This document shows, piece after piece, positions 27,207 to 35,319 of a stretch of DNA of 64,000 nucleotides. The notes under the pieces were generated by a model that searched no databases, was not told the DNA's origin, and worked only from the letters and a program-made list of their open reading frames with translations. Location of the stretch: contig JACKFD010000013.1 of NCBI GenBank assembly GCA_020632655.1, forward strand, positions 92,471 to 156,470, in the 5' to 3' direction. Source of the stretch: Spirochaetaceae bacterium (GTDB lineage Bacteria; Myxococcota_A; UBA9160; UBA4427). Both the position numbers and the translations under genes were made by a program. Within the stretch, counting starts at the first letter, position 1; every line of letters starts with the position of its first letter.

Positions 27207-28553
27207 GTGGAGTCGAACCCGCGCAGCGCGATGCGCGTCCCGGGCGGACGCGGCGAGGATTCGCGGGCCGAGGCCGTGCTGCGATGGCTCGTGCCGCTGC
27301 GCTTCCTCGAGGTCGCGGCGCAGGGCCTCGCGCTGCTCGTGGCGTACCAGGGGCTCGCGCTGCCGCTGCCCTACGCGCGGCTCGTGTGGATTCCCGTCGC
27401 CGTCCTCGCGACGAACCTCGCGCTGGCGAAGGGGGCTCTGCGCGAGCGCGTGGCGGCCCGCCCGCTGGTCCTGTCCACGCTGCTCTTCGACTGCGCGCTC
27501 TTCACGTTGCTGCTCCATTGGAGCGGGGGGCCGGACAGCCCCTTCTCGGCGCTCTACGTGATCCCGATCGTGCTGGCTGCGATGACCGGGAGCCGGCATG
27601 CGACCTGGATCGTCGCCGCGACCGCGGCGGGGCTCTACGCGCTCGTCTTCCCGCTCTCGGCGCCACAGCATTTCTGGCATGCCGCGGCCTGGCCCGGCGC
27701 GACGGTCGGGCTGCATGCGGTCGGCATGTGGGCCGCCGTGCTGGTCGTCGCCGTCGTCATCACCTTCTTCATGACGCGCATCGTCGAGACGCTCAAAGGA
27801 CGCGAGGACGAGATGCGCCGACTCGGCGAGCTGGCGGCACGCAACGCCCGACTCGCCTCGCTCACGACCCTGGCGGCCGGCGCCGCCCACGAGCTCGGCT
27901 CGCCGCTCGGCACGATCGCCGTCGTCGCCCGCGACCTCGAGCGCGCAGCCGAGGCCGCGCGACCGCCGGACTCGTTGCTCGAGGACGCGCGGCTGCTGCG
28001 CTCGGAGGTCGAGCGGTGCCGTGCGATCCTCGATCGCATGCGGGCGAGGGCGGTGCACGAGGCGCGCGAGACCGAGGCGCCGCTCTTCGCCGAGGACGTC
28101 GCCGACGCGCTCGAGGAGGTGCTGCGCGAGGACGAGCGGGGGCGCGTGGCCGTCGACGTGAAGGCGCCGCCCGGTGTACGGCTCTGTGCCCGGGCCGACT
28201 ACGTCGAGGTGGCCGGTCCCGTGCTGCGCAACGCGCTCGACGCCTCCTTGGCGGACTCGACGGTCGAGGTCGAGGTCGTCCTCGAGCCGGGCGGGCTGCT
28301 GCGCACGGTCGTACGGGATGCCGGCTCGGGGATGGATGCGGAGACCCTCTCGCACGTCGGCGAGCCCTTCTACACGACGCGGCCGCCGGGTCGGGGAACG
28401 GGCCTCGGCCTCTTCGTCGTGAACCTGCATCTCGAGCGGCTCGGCGGCTCGCTGGTCTTCTCGTCGACGCCCGAGGTCGGCACGACGGCCGTGCTGGAGT
28501 GGCCGGTCGAGGACGAGGCGCCGACGCCGCCGGGCGGGGGATCGACGACGTGA
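27207..28553 (+). CDS. regB: RegB/PrrB/ActS-type redox sensor histidine kinase
   Basis: Encodes 448 residues from a GTG (an ATG at 27231 is the alternative). The N-terminal half has about six membrane helices. Between them is SGGPDSPFSALYVIP; residues 107-113 (GGPDSPF) match the GGxxNPF quinone-sensing box of RegB with Ser for Asn. His228 lies in AAHELGSPLGTIA, the RegB form of the H box, and Cys271 in VERCRAIL is at the position of the redox-active cysteine of RegB. The ATPase domain shows VLRNALDASL, DAGSGMD and GRGTGLGLFVV. These features point to sensing of quinone-pool or thiol redox state. It overlaps the regulator gene by GTGA. Confidence 0.9.
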   Translation: MESNPRSAMRVPGGRGEDSRAEAVLRWLVPLRFLEVAAQGLALLVAYQGLALPLPYARLVWIPVAVLATNLALAKGALRERVAARPLVLSTLLFDCALFTLLLHWSGGPDSPFSALYVIPIVLAAMTGSRHATWIVAATAAGLYALVFPLSAPQHFWHAAAWPGATVGLHAVGMWAAVLVVAVVITFFMTRIVETLKGREDEMRRLGELAARNARLASLTTLAAGAAHELGSPLGTIAVVARDLERAAEAARPPDSLLEDARLLRSEVERCRAILDRMRARAVHEARETEAPLFAEDVADALEEVLREDERGRVAVDVKAPPGVRLCARADYVEVAGPVLRNALDASLADSTVEVEVVLEPGGLLRTVVRDAGSGMDAETLSHVGEPFYTTRPPGRGTGLGLFVVNLHLERLGGSLVFSSTPEVGTTAVLEWPVEDEAPTPPGGGSTT

Positions 28554-29104
28554 CGACCGGGGCGGCTACGCGCGCGTGCATCCTGCTCGTCGACGACGAC
28601 GAGGCGTTTCGACGGCGACTGGCCCGCTCGCTGCGCGAGCGCGGGCCCGAGGTCGTGGAGGCGGGCTCCCTCGCCGAGGCGGTCGCGCAGCAGGCGGCGA
28701 GTCGACCCGCGCGCGCGATCCTCGATCTGCGCCTCGGCGACGGGTCGGGGCTCGAGGTGCTCGCGGCCCTGCGCGAAGCGGATCCCGGGATCGCCTGCGT
28801 CGTCCTGACGGGCTACGGCAGCATCGCGACGGCGGTCGAGGCCGTGCGGGGCGGTGCCGTCCACTACCTGACCAAGCCCGCCGACGCGGACGAGATCCTC
28901 GCCGCCTTCGGTACGCCCACGACTCCGCCCTCCCTCCCGCCTGCGTCGGAGCCGGAGGTGCCGAGCCTGCACCGCGTCGAGTGGGAGCACATCCAGCGCG
29001 TCCTCAACGACTGCGACGGCAACGTGTCCGAGACCGCCCGGCGTCTCGGCATGCATCGCCGTACGCTCCAACGCAAGCTCGCGACGAGGCCACCCAGGCG
29101 TTAG
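28550..29104 (+). CDS. regA: RegA/PrrA/ActR-type response regulator
   Basis: Encodes 184 residues. The receiver domain has VDDDEAF, phospho-acceptor Asp59 in ILDLRLGDG, and LTGYGSIATAVEA. A short proline-rich linker leads to a Fis-type helix-turn-helix, HIQRVLNDCDGNVSETARRLGMHRRTLQRKL split over residues 145-178, which is nearly diagnostic of RegA. In proteobacteria this pair controls respiration, carbon fixation and electron-transport genes. The GTG start at 28550 shares bases with the regB stop, so the two are translationally coupled. It is convergent with the secreted-paralogue genes. Confidence 0.93.
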   Translation: MTTGAATRACILLVDDDEAFRRRLARSLRERGPEVVEAGSLAEAVAQQAASRPARAILDLRLGDGSGLEVLAALREADPGIACVVLTGYGSIATAVEAVRGGAVHYLTKPADADEILAAFGTPTTPPSLPPASEPEVPSLHRVEWEHIQRVLNDCDGNVSETARRLGMHRRTLQRKLATRPPRR

Positions 29105-29124
29105 GCAGGAGGCGGCGCGACGGC

Positions 29125-29586
29125 CTACTGGTCCTGGCGGACGGAGTGCGACGAGCCGGTATGGATGCCCGTTCCGCCCGGACCCGTCCAGCAGTGGTAG
29201 GTGAGCTGGTAGAACTTCGGGCCGGCGCCGGTCTTGTCGACGAGCACGTGGTACACGCCGGCGCCTTCGTCGAGCACGATCTCGGGGCTCGCGAGGATGT
29301 CCGCCGCGAGGTCGTCGCTCGTGCTCGCGAGGGCGCTGCCGCGCTGCATCTGGGCGCTCACCCTGGGTGCGGCGCCGGGGGAGGAGTCGCGCACCTGGAT
29401 CACGAGGGAGGCGGGCGGGCCGCTGCCGTCGTCGAAGCAGGTGATGCGGTAGTAGTCCGTCGCCGAGGCCGCCGTGCCGAGGCTGCCCGCCTGGTCGTGC
29501 GCGCGCGTCTCGATCGCGACCAGCAACAGGACGACGAGCGTCGCGAGCGGCACGAGGGTAAGGCCCTTCCAGCGAGTCGGTCTCAT
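29125..29586 (-). CDS. small secreted protein, paralogue of its upstream neighbour
   Basis: Encodes 153 residues with a signal peptide (LVPLATLVVLLLVAIETRA). The mature part has ATDYYRITCFDDGSGPPASLVIQVRD, an alternating strand pattern, GVYHVLVDKTGAGPKFYQLTYHC and a WTGPGGTGIHTG end. Two cysteines (ITC and YHC) are conserved in its neighbour and may form a disulfide. GGGAGG lies before the ATG, which overlaps the stop of the upstream gene (ATGA). No known family is recognised; the fold looks like a small beta sandwich. Confidence 0.75.
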   Translation of the reverse strand: MRPTRWKGLTLVPLATLVVLLLVAIETRAHDQAGSLGTAASATDYYRITCFDDGSGPPASLVIQVRDSSPGAAPRVSAQMQRGSALASTSDDLAADILASPEIVLDEGAGVYHVLVDKTGAGPKFYQLTYHCWTGPGGTGIHTGSSHSVRQDQ

Positions 29587-30194
29587 GTCGTCCTCCCGGC
29601 GCGGGGCCTTCTCGCGTCTAGCCCGGGAGCGAGGCGGCGGCCGGCGACGCCCGCCAGCGCGCCCGCGAGCAGCATGCGCCCCAGGAGCGACGCGGCGGGG
29701 ACCGGGCTCGGCAGGCCCGAGAGCGAGGTGCCCGTCGCGGTGCCGGTTCCGCCGGAGCCGGTCCAGCATTGGACGGCGATCTCGTAGCCCTCCTCGCCCG
29801 CGTCGGTCTTGTCGACGTAGACGTCGTAGAGACCCGGCCCGCCGTCGAGCCAGACGACGGGGCTCGCCGAGGCGTCGCCGTCGACGGCGTCGCTCGCACT
29901 CGTGGCCGCGTCGCCCTTGCGGATCTGCACGCTGACGGTCGGAGCGGCGACGGGAGCGAGGTCCCGGACCGAGACGGCGAGGGAGGCGGGGATGCCCGCG
30001 CCCGCGTCGGAGCAGGTCACCTGGAGGAAGCGCGCGGCCGCGGCGTCCGCGGCGAGCGTGTCCGTCGCCGTCAACGCGGCGGCCGGCGTGGCGAGAAGGC
30101 CGGCGCCCAGGAGGGCCAGCGCGAGGCCGCGCGGCGTGTGGACGAGGCCGGTCGCGAGCCGCACTCCGACCGATCTTCCAAGGGGGATCGTCAT
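29583..30194 (-). CDS. small secreted protein with possible C-terminal sorting tail
   Basis: Encodes 203 residues from an ATG at 30194. A signal peptide (LALALLGAGLLATPAAA) is followed by a domain clearly paralogous to the next gene: FLQVTCSDAGAGIPASLAVSVRD, LYDVYVDKTDAGEEGYEIAVQC and WTGSGGTGTATG. Unlike its neighbour it continues with PSPVPAASLLGRMLLAGALAGVAGRR, a proline-led hydrophobic helix and basic end resembling a PEP-CTERM-like or related sorting signal. The pair therefore has one possibly anchored and one free form. Function unknown. Confidence 0.75.
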   Translation of the reverse strand: MTIPLGRSVGVRLATGLVHTPRGLALALLGAGLLATPAAALTATDTLAADAAAARFLQVTCSDAGAGIPASLAVSVRDLAPVAAPTVSVQIRKGDAATSASDAVDGDASASPVVWLDGGPGLYDVYVDKTDAGEEGYEIAVQCWTGSGGTGTATGTSLSGLPSPVPAASLLGRMLLAGALAGVAGRRLAPGLDARRPRAGRTT

Positions 30195-30233
30195 GCGCAA
30201 TCGAGCCTAACGCAGCGCCAGGATGGGGAGCCT

Positions 30234-30248
30234 GCGTCAAGTTGCCGC
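30234..30248. promoter_or_regulatory. candidate RegA (PrrA/ActR) binding site
   Basis: GCGTC-AAGTT-GCCGC fits GCGNC-N5-GNCGC and repeats most of the site at 27084, including a shared TTGCCGCAG. It sits between the secreted-paralogue pair and the PEP-CTERM/di-haem peroxidase genes. Confidence 0.5.
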
Positions 30249-30266
30249 AGCCGGTCCCGCTGGACT

Positions 30267-30281
30267 GCGACAATCGACCGC
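30267..30281. promoter_or_regulatory. second, degenerate RegA-like site
   Basis: GCGAC-AATCG-ACCGC differs from the pattern at one defined base. It starts 33 bases after the site at 30234, about three helical turns, so both could be bound on one face of the DNA. Confidence 0.4.
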
Positions 30282-30381
30282 GCTCGGGATGGAGCGGTCT
30301 CCGCGATACTGGCCGCGCTCGATCCCTCGGGCCGACGTGCGGCTCGAGACTCGGACGGGAAAGTCAGCGGAGGAAGCAGGA

Positions 30382-31203
30382 ATGGGGCGCGGGACGCGCG
30401 GGTGTCTTTGGGTCGGATGGATGGTCGTGGCGGGACTGCTGTGGGCGGGTGACGCGCTCGCCGTCGGGGCCGTCTCGTTCCAGACCTGGGACGGGGGTCT
30501 CTCCGAGGCCCATGTCATGAGCGCCGGCTCGAGCGCGACGCGGACGGGTGCCGCGGCGGCGCCCTCGGCGATGGCGAACAACCCCTCGCTCGACGGTTCG
30601 GCGTGGGCGCATACCGGGGCCTGGTGGAGCCTGCACGTCGGGACCGTCGACGAGCTCGTGATCCGTGTCGAGTCCCAGACGCCCTCGGCCTTCGCGCCGG
30701 GTGTGGCGGCCTGGGCGATCGGGAATGCGGGGCCCTTCGACGGCGGGACGACGTCCTGGGGCGGCGAGATCTCGACCGCCGGCTTCGGCACGCCGCACTC
30801 CTTCAACGCCTACTCGCCGCTCGGCAGCGCCGGCACGCTCTGGATGCAGGCCGGCGAAGGGGGCAACGCGCAGGAGCTGCTCGGCTACGCGATCTCGGGG
30901 CCGTCCTACGCGGGGCCCGGCGGCTGGGGCGAGACCATCCTCCACGGCGCCCACGATACGCGCGTGTCGAGCGTCTTCGCGACGGCGGTCGCGGGATCGG
31001 CGGGCGCGGGATTCGTCGAGCTCGTGCTGTCCGGCGTCCAGGCGGGCTGGCTCGCGCTCTACGTGGGTGGCACGGACGGGTCGCTCAGCGGCTCGCTCTA
31101 CGACGTGACGATCACGGCGGTGCCGGAGCCGGGCACGGCGCTGCTGACGGGGCTCGGGCTCGCGCTGCTGGGCCTCGGTCGCGGGCGCGGGGCCCGGTCC
31201 TGA
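30382..31203 (+). CDS. PEP-CTERM sorting-domain protein
   Basis: Encodes 273 residues. A signal peptide (WVGWMVVAGLLWAGDALA) leads to a beta-rich domain with Gly/Ser/Ala-rich repeats and no family I recognise. The C-terminus TAVPEPGTALLTGLGLALLGLGRGRG is a textbook PEP-CTERM signal: VPEPG, a hydrophobic helix and a basic tail. Exosortase would process it, but no exosortase gene is in the window. AGGAAG precedes the ATG. The next gene starts one base after its stop. Confidence 0.88.
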   Translation: MGRGTRGCLWVGWMVVAGLLWAGDALAVGAVSFQTWDGGLSEAHVMSAGSSATRTGAAAAPSAMANNPSLDGSAWAHTGAWWSLHVGTVDELVIRVESQTPSAFAPGVAAWAIGNAGPFDGGTTSWGGEISTAGFGTPHSFNAYSPLGSAGTLWMQAGEGGNAQELLGYAISGPSYAGPGGWGETILHGAHDTRVSSVFATAVAGSAGAGFVELVLSGVQAGWLALYVGGTDGSLSGSLYDVTITAVPEPGTALLTGLGLALLGLGRGRGARS

Positions 31204-31204
31204 G

Positions 31205-33523
31205 ATGCGGGCGGCCGGGCACGGACGGATGCGACGGCGCGTGGGTGGGTCGCGATGGGCCGCGTGCCTCGCGCTCGTGACCGCGATCGGTCTGCCGGTC
31301 GCGGCCCGCGCGCATTTCGGGCCGACGCCGGTCTCGCTCGCGGGAGTCCCCGTCCCGCCCGTGCCGGGGCTCGTCGACGGACCCGATCCGATCATCGTCG
31401 ATCCCGCGGCGGCGATCGTGCTCGGCAAGGCGCTCTTCTGGGACGTGAACGTCGGCAGCGACGGCGTCGCCTGTGCGACCTGCCACTTCCACGCCGGCGC
31501 CGACGCGCGCACGAAGAATCAGCTCGCGCCCGAGGGCAAGAATCCGCTCGTGCATGCGCCGCTCTTCGATCCGACGGCGACGGGCGCCTCCCAGGGACCG
31601 AACGCGACGCTCGGGCCGGCGGACTTCCCCTTCTTCCAGACCGTCGATCCGCTCGATCCGCTCGGTGTCTTCTCGCCGACCTTCGTCTCGGACGACGTCT
31701 TCGGATCCGCCGGCAGCTTTGGCGGCGCCTTCGACTCCGTCTCGCCGTCCGCATCGGCGGACGTCTGTGCACGTTCGCCCGACGCGGACTTCGAGGTGAA
31801 CGGCACGGGCGTGCGGCGCGCGGAGCCGCGCAATGCGCCGACCGTGATCAACGCCGTCTTCAACTTCCGCAACCTCTGGGACGGCGCCGCGAACAACGTC
31901 TTCAACGGCTCGAGTCCCTGGGGCGATCGCGATCCGAACGCGGGGGTCTGGGTGCGGACCGGGCCTTCGACGGTCGAGCACGAGCGGCTCGCCCTCGTGA
32001 ACTCGTCGCTGGCGTCGCAGGCTTTGATGCCGCCGATGAACGCGATCGAGATGGCCTGCGAGGGCCGCACCTTCGCCGACCTCGGGCGCAAGCTCGCGGG
32101 GCGCACGCCGCTCGAGGGCCAGTCCGTGCACTGGGCGGACGGCGTGCTCGGGCCCCTCTCGACGAGCACTCCCGGACAGCTCCGGCCGGGACTCGCGACG
32201 GACTACGCGACGCTGATCCGACAGGCCTTCGCGCCGCGCTACTGGGACTACGCGCCGGTCGGCGCGTTCGGGGCGCCTTCGAGCGGCGACACGACGCCCT
32301 ACAGCCAGCTCGAGGCGAACTTCGCGATGTTCTTCGCGCTCGCGATCCAGCTCTACGAGTCGACGCTCGTCTCCGACCAGTCGCCCTTCGACCAGAGTGC
32401 GACGGACACCGAAGGGATCCCGATCGACCTCGATCCACTCGCCCAGGACGGCTTCACCGCCTTCCGCGTCGGCCACTGCGCCCTCTGCCACATCGGCCCG
32501 CTCCTCACGCCCGCGGCCGTCGAGACCAACGCCGTTCTCGTCGAGAGCGATCCGCTCGCCTTCGGCAACGAGACCTTCACGGTCAGCACGTCGCACAACG
32601 TCGTCACCCGGCTGAGCGTGGTCGGCGGACCCGCCTTCGTCGACACGGGCTTCGCGAACAACGGCCTCGAGCCCGATGCGCACGACGCCGGACTCGGTGG
32701 GCTCGATCCCTTCGGTCATCCGCTCTCGTTCTCGGACCAGTACCTCGAGCTGCTCGCCGGCAACCCGGGCGCGGTCGTCGACGCGCCCGTCGCCGGGATC
32801 CGGGCCTGCGACCTCGAGCTTCCGATCGCCCGCGACCAGGCGACGAGCCATCCGGCGTTCTTCACGCAGGTCGAGGGCGTGATCCCGCAGCCCCAGGACA
32901 CGACGGGCTGCTTCGATCCCCTCGGCGCCTTCCTGCCGAGCGAGGCGGCGGCGGCGGCCGAGCTCGCGAGCCCGACCAACACGAAGATGCGGAGCGCTTC
33001 ACGGGGCTCCTTCAAGATCCCGTCGCTCCGGAACGTCGAGCTCACGGGTCCCTACATGCACGACGGCAGCATGGCGACCCTCGAGCAGGTGCTCGAGTTC
33101 TATACGCGCGGCGGCAGCTACGAACCCGACGCGAAGCATTTCGGGACGGTCTTCCCCCAGGTCGAGCTGCGCTTCATCCCGGGCCAACGCGAGGCGATCA
33201 TCGCCTTCCTGGAGAGCCTGACCGACGAGCGCGTGCGCTACGAGCGCGCCCCTTTCGACCATCCCGAGCTCGTCGTGCCCCACGGTCACGTGGGCGACGA
33301 CACGAGCGTCTCGGCGGGGAGCCCGCTCGACCCGTCGCTCGCGCAGGACGAGTGGCTCGTCGTGCCCGCGGTCGGCGCCGGCGGACGTCCGTATCCACTC
33401 GAGCCCTTCGCGGCGCATCTCGTACCCGAGCCCTCGTTCCTGCTCGGTGACGTGTGGGGCTGCTTCGGGGTCGTACTCGCGGCGCGGGTCGCCGCGGGCA
33501 GGCGGCGGGCCCGATCCCGCTGA
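31205..33523 (+). CDS. di-haem cytochrome c peroxidase family protein with PEP-CTERM-like tail
   Basis: Encodes 772 residues. A signal peptide ends near ARAHF. Two c-type haem sites are visible, CATCH (Cys90, Cys93, His94) and CALCH (Cys425, Cys428, His429), in the layout of MauG/bacterial cytochrome c peroxidases, with the late IPSLRNVELTGPYMHDGS motif typical of the family. The protein is much longer than classical peroxidases (about 320-350), owing to long insertions between the haem domains. It ends VPEPSFLLGDVWGCFGVVLAARVAAGRRR, a PEP-CTERM-like anchor. Periplasmic peroxide reduction or oxidative protein maturation is likely. It shares an operon with the upstream PEP-CTERM gene. Confidence 0.88.
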   Translation: MRAAGHGRMRRRVGGSRWAACLALVTAIGLPVAARAHFGPTPVSLAGVPVPPVPGLVDGPDPIIVDPAAAIVLGKALFWDVNVGSDGVACATCHFHAGADARTKNQLAPEGKNPLVHAPLFDPTATGASQGPNATLGPADFPFFQTVDPLDPLGVFSPTFVSDDVFGSAGSFGGAFDSVSPSASADVCARSPDADFEVNGTGVRRAEPRNAPTVINAVFNFRNLWDGAANNVFNGSSPWGDRDPNAGVWVRTGPSTVEHERLALVNSSLASQALMPPMNAIEMACEGRTFADLGRKLAGRTPLEGQSVHWADGVLGPLSTSTPGQLRPGLATDYATLIRQAFAPRYWDYAPVGAFGAPSSGDTTPYSQLEANFAMFFALAIQLYESTLVSDQSPFDQSATDTEGIPIDLDPLAQDGFTAFRVGHCALCHIGPLLTPAAVETNAVLVESDPLAFGNETFTVSTSHNVVTRLSVVGGPAFVDTGFANNGLEPDAHDAGLGGLDPFGHPLSFSDQYLELLAGNPGAVVDAPVAGIRACDLELPIARDQATSHPAFFTQVEGVIPQPQDTTGCFDPLGAFLPSEAAAAAELASPTNTKMRSASRGSFKIPSLRNVELTGPYMHDGSMATLEQVLEFYTRGGSYEPDAKHFGTVFPQVELRFIPGQREAIIAFLESLTDERVRYERAPFDHPELVVPHGHVGDDTSVSAGSPLDPSLAQDEWLVVPAVGAGGRPYPLEPFAAHLVPEPSFLLGDVWGCFGVVLAARVAAGRRRARSR

Positions 33524-33671
33524 TCCGGCGCGGGCCGCGCCGCGGCCGCCCACGACGCTACCCTTCCGCGCGATCGGGGATCGTCGTGGCACTCGGGCCC
33601 ATCGCTCGAGGCGACGGTCCGCCCGCCCGCGCGGACGATCCGGACGGCGGGGCGAGCTCGAGGGGAAGACG

Positions 33672-35279
33672 ATGACGAGCGGGACGAACGACTACGACGT
33701 GATCGTCGTGGGCGCGGGCTTCGCGGGGCTCTACGCGCTCCACGAGCTCCGCAGCCAGGGGCGACGCGTGCGCGTCTTCGAGGCCGGGGACGGAATCGGC
33801 GGCACCTGGTTCTGGAACCGCTACCCCGGCGCGCGCTGCGACGTCGAGAGCATGTACTACTCCTACAGCTTCGATCCCGCGCTCGAGCAGGAGTGGCGAT
33901 GGACCGAGCGTTATGCGACGCAGCCGGAGATCCTTCGCTACATCGAGCACGTCGCCGACCGCTACGATCTGCGCCGCGACGTCCAGCTCGAGACGCGCGT
34001 GGAGTCGGCTCGTCTGGACGAGGCGACGGGGCGCTGGCACGTGCACACGAGCGACGGGCGCGACTGGACTGCGCGCTTCGTGATCATGGCGACGGGCTGC
34101 CTGTCTTCGAGCAACGTGCCCGACTTCGAGGGGCTCGCGGACTTCCGGGGCGAGCAGTACCACACGGGACGATGGCCGAAGCGGTCGCCGGATCTCGCGG
34201 GCAAGCGGGTCGGTGTGATCGGGACGGGCTCCTCGGGCATCCAGTCGATCCCCGAGCTCGCGAAGCAGGCGGCGCATCTCACCGTCTTCCAGCGCACGCC
34301 CAACTACTCCGTTCCCGCCAACAACGCACCCCTCGCGCCCGAGGCGCAGGCCGCGGTCAAGGCCGACTACGCGCGGCTGCGTGCGATGGGCAACGGCTTC
34401 GGTCCGGTCCTCGAGCCCAATCCCTACAAGGTCTCGGAGTCGACGCCGGAGCAGGTTCGAGCGGTGCTCGACGAGCGCTGGGCCGTCGGCGGACTCGGCT
34501 TCCTGTCGGCCTTCACGGATCTGCTCGTCGCCCCCGACTCGAATCGCCTCGTCGCCGACTACGTGCGGGACCGGATCCGGGAGCGCGTCGACGATCCGGA
34601 GCTCGCCGAGCAGCTCTGTCCCGACACGGTCTACGGCTGCAAGCGTCCCTGCATCGACACGGACTACTACGAGACCTACAACCGTCCGAACGTCTCGCTC
34701 GTCGACGTGGGCCGGCATCCGATCGAGCGCTTCACGAAGACGGGGATCGTCGTCGACGGGCGGGAGCATCCCCTCGACGTCGTCGTCTTCGCGACGGGCT
34801 TCGACGCGATGACGGGCTCGATCTTCAAGGTCGACATCCGCGGGCGCGGCGGCGAGTTGCTGCGCGAGAAGTGGGAGGCGGGGCCGCGCACCTACCTCGG
34901 GCTCCAGACGGTGGGCTTCCCGAACCTCTTCTTCGTGACGGGGCCGGGCAGTCCTTCCGTGCTCAGCAACATGATCAACTCGATCGAGCAGCACGTGGAG
35001 TGGATCGCCGACTGCCTGCAGGCGATGGACGAGCGGGGCGCCGCCGCGATCGAGCCCGAGCGGGGAGCCGAAGACGCGTGGGTCGAACATGCGAATGCGC
35101 TGGCCGCCCACACGCTCTACTGGAGCTGCAGCTCCTGGTACCTCGGCGACAACATCCCGGGCAAGCCGCGGGTCTTCATGCCCTACGTGGGCATCCCGCT
35201 CTACCGCCAGAAGCTCGCGGAGGTCGTGGCGAAGGGCTACGAGGGCTTCGCCTTCGAGCCGCTCTCCGGGAGGGGTTAG
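33672..35279 (+). CDS. flavin monooxygenase, Baeyer-Villiger type
   Basis: Encodes 535 residues. The FAD site VIVVGAGFAGLYAL (about 10-23), the WNRYPGARCDVES segment, the Baeyer-Villiger fingerprint FRGEQYHTGRWP (residues 159-170), the NADPH site VGVIGTGSSGIQ and late ATGFDAMTGS are all present. These enzymes insert oxygen next to ketones, for example in cyclic terpene, steroid or cycloalkanone degradation. AGGGGAAG lies before the ATG. It is flanked by unrelated genes, so the ketone substrate cannot be named. Confidence 0.93.
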   Translation: MTSGTNDYDVIVVGAGFAGLYALHELRSQGRRVRVFEAGDGIGGTWFWNRYPGARCDVESMYYSYSFDPALEQEWRWTERYATQPEILRYIEHVADRYDLRRDVQLETRVESARLDEATGRWHVHTSDGRDWTARFVIMATGCLSSSNVPDFEGLADFRGEQYHTGRWPKRSPDLAGKRVGVIGTGSSGIQSIPELAKQAAHLTVFQRTPNYSVPANNAPLAPEAQAAVKADYARLRAMGNGFGPVLEPNPYKVSESTPEQVRAVLDERWAVGGLGFLSAFTDLLVAPDSNRLVADYVRDRIRERVDDPELAEQLCPDTVYGCKRPCIDTDYYETYNRPNVSLVDVGRHPIERFTKTGIVVDGREHPLDVVVFATGFDAMTGSIFKVDIRGRGGELLREKWEAGPRTYLGLQTVGFPNLFFVTGPGSPSVLSNMINSIEQHVEWIADCLQAMDERGAAAIEPERGAEDAWVEHANALAAHTLYWSCSSWYLGDNIPGKPRVFMPYVGIPLYRQKLAEVVAKGYEGFAFEPLSGRG

Positions 35280-35319
35280 GCGGAAGGGCCTGGCCGGGCC
35301 GGGCTCGCCGGGTGGTAGG

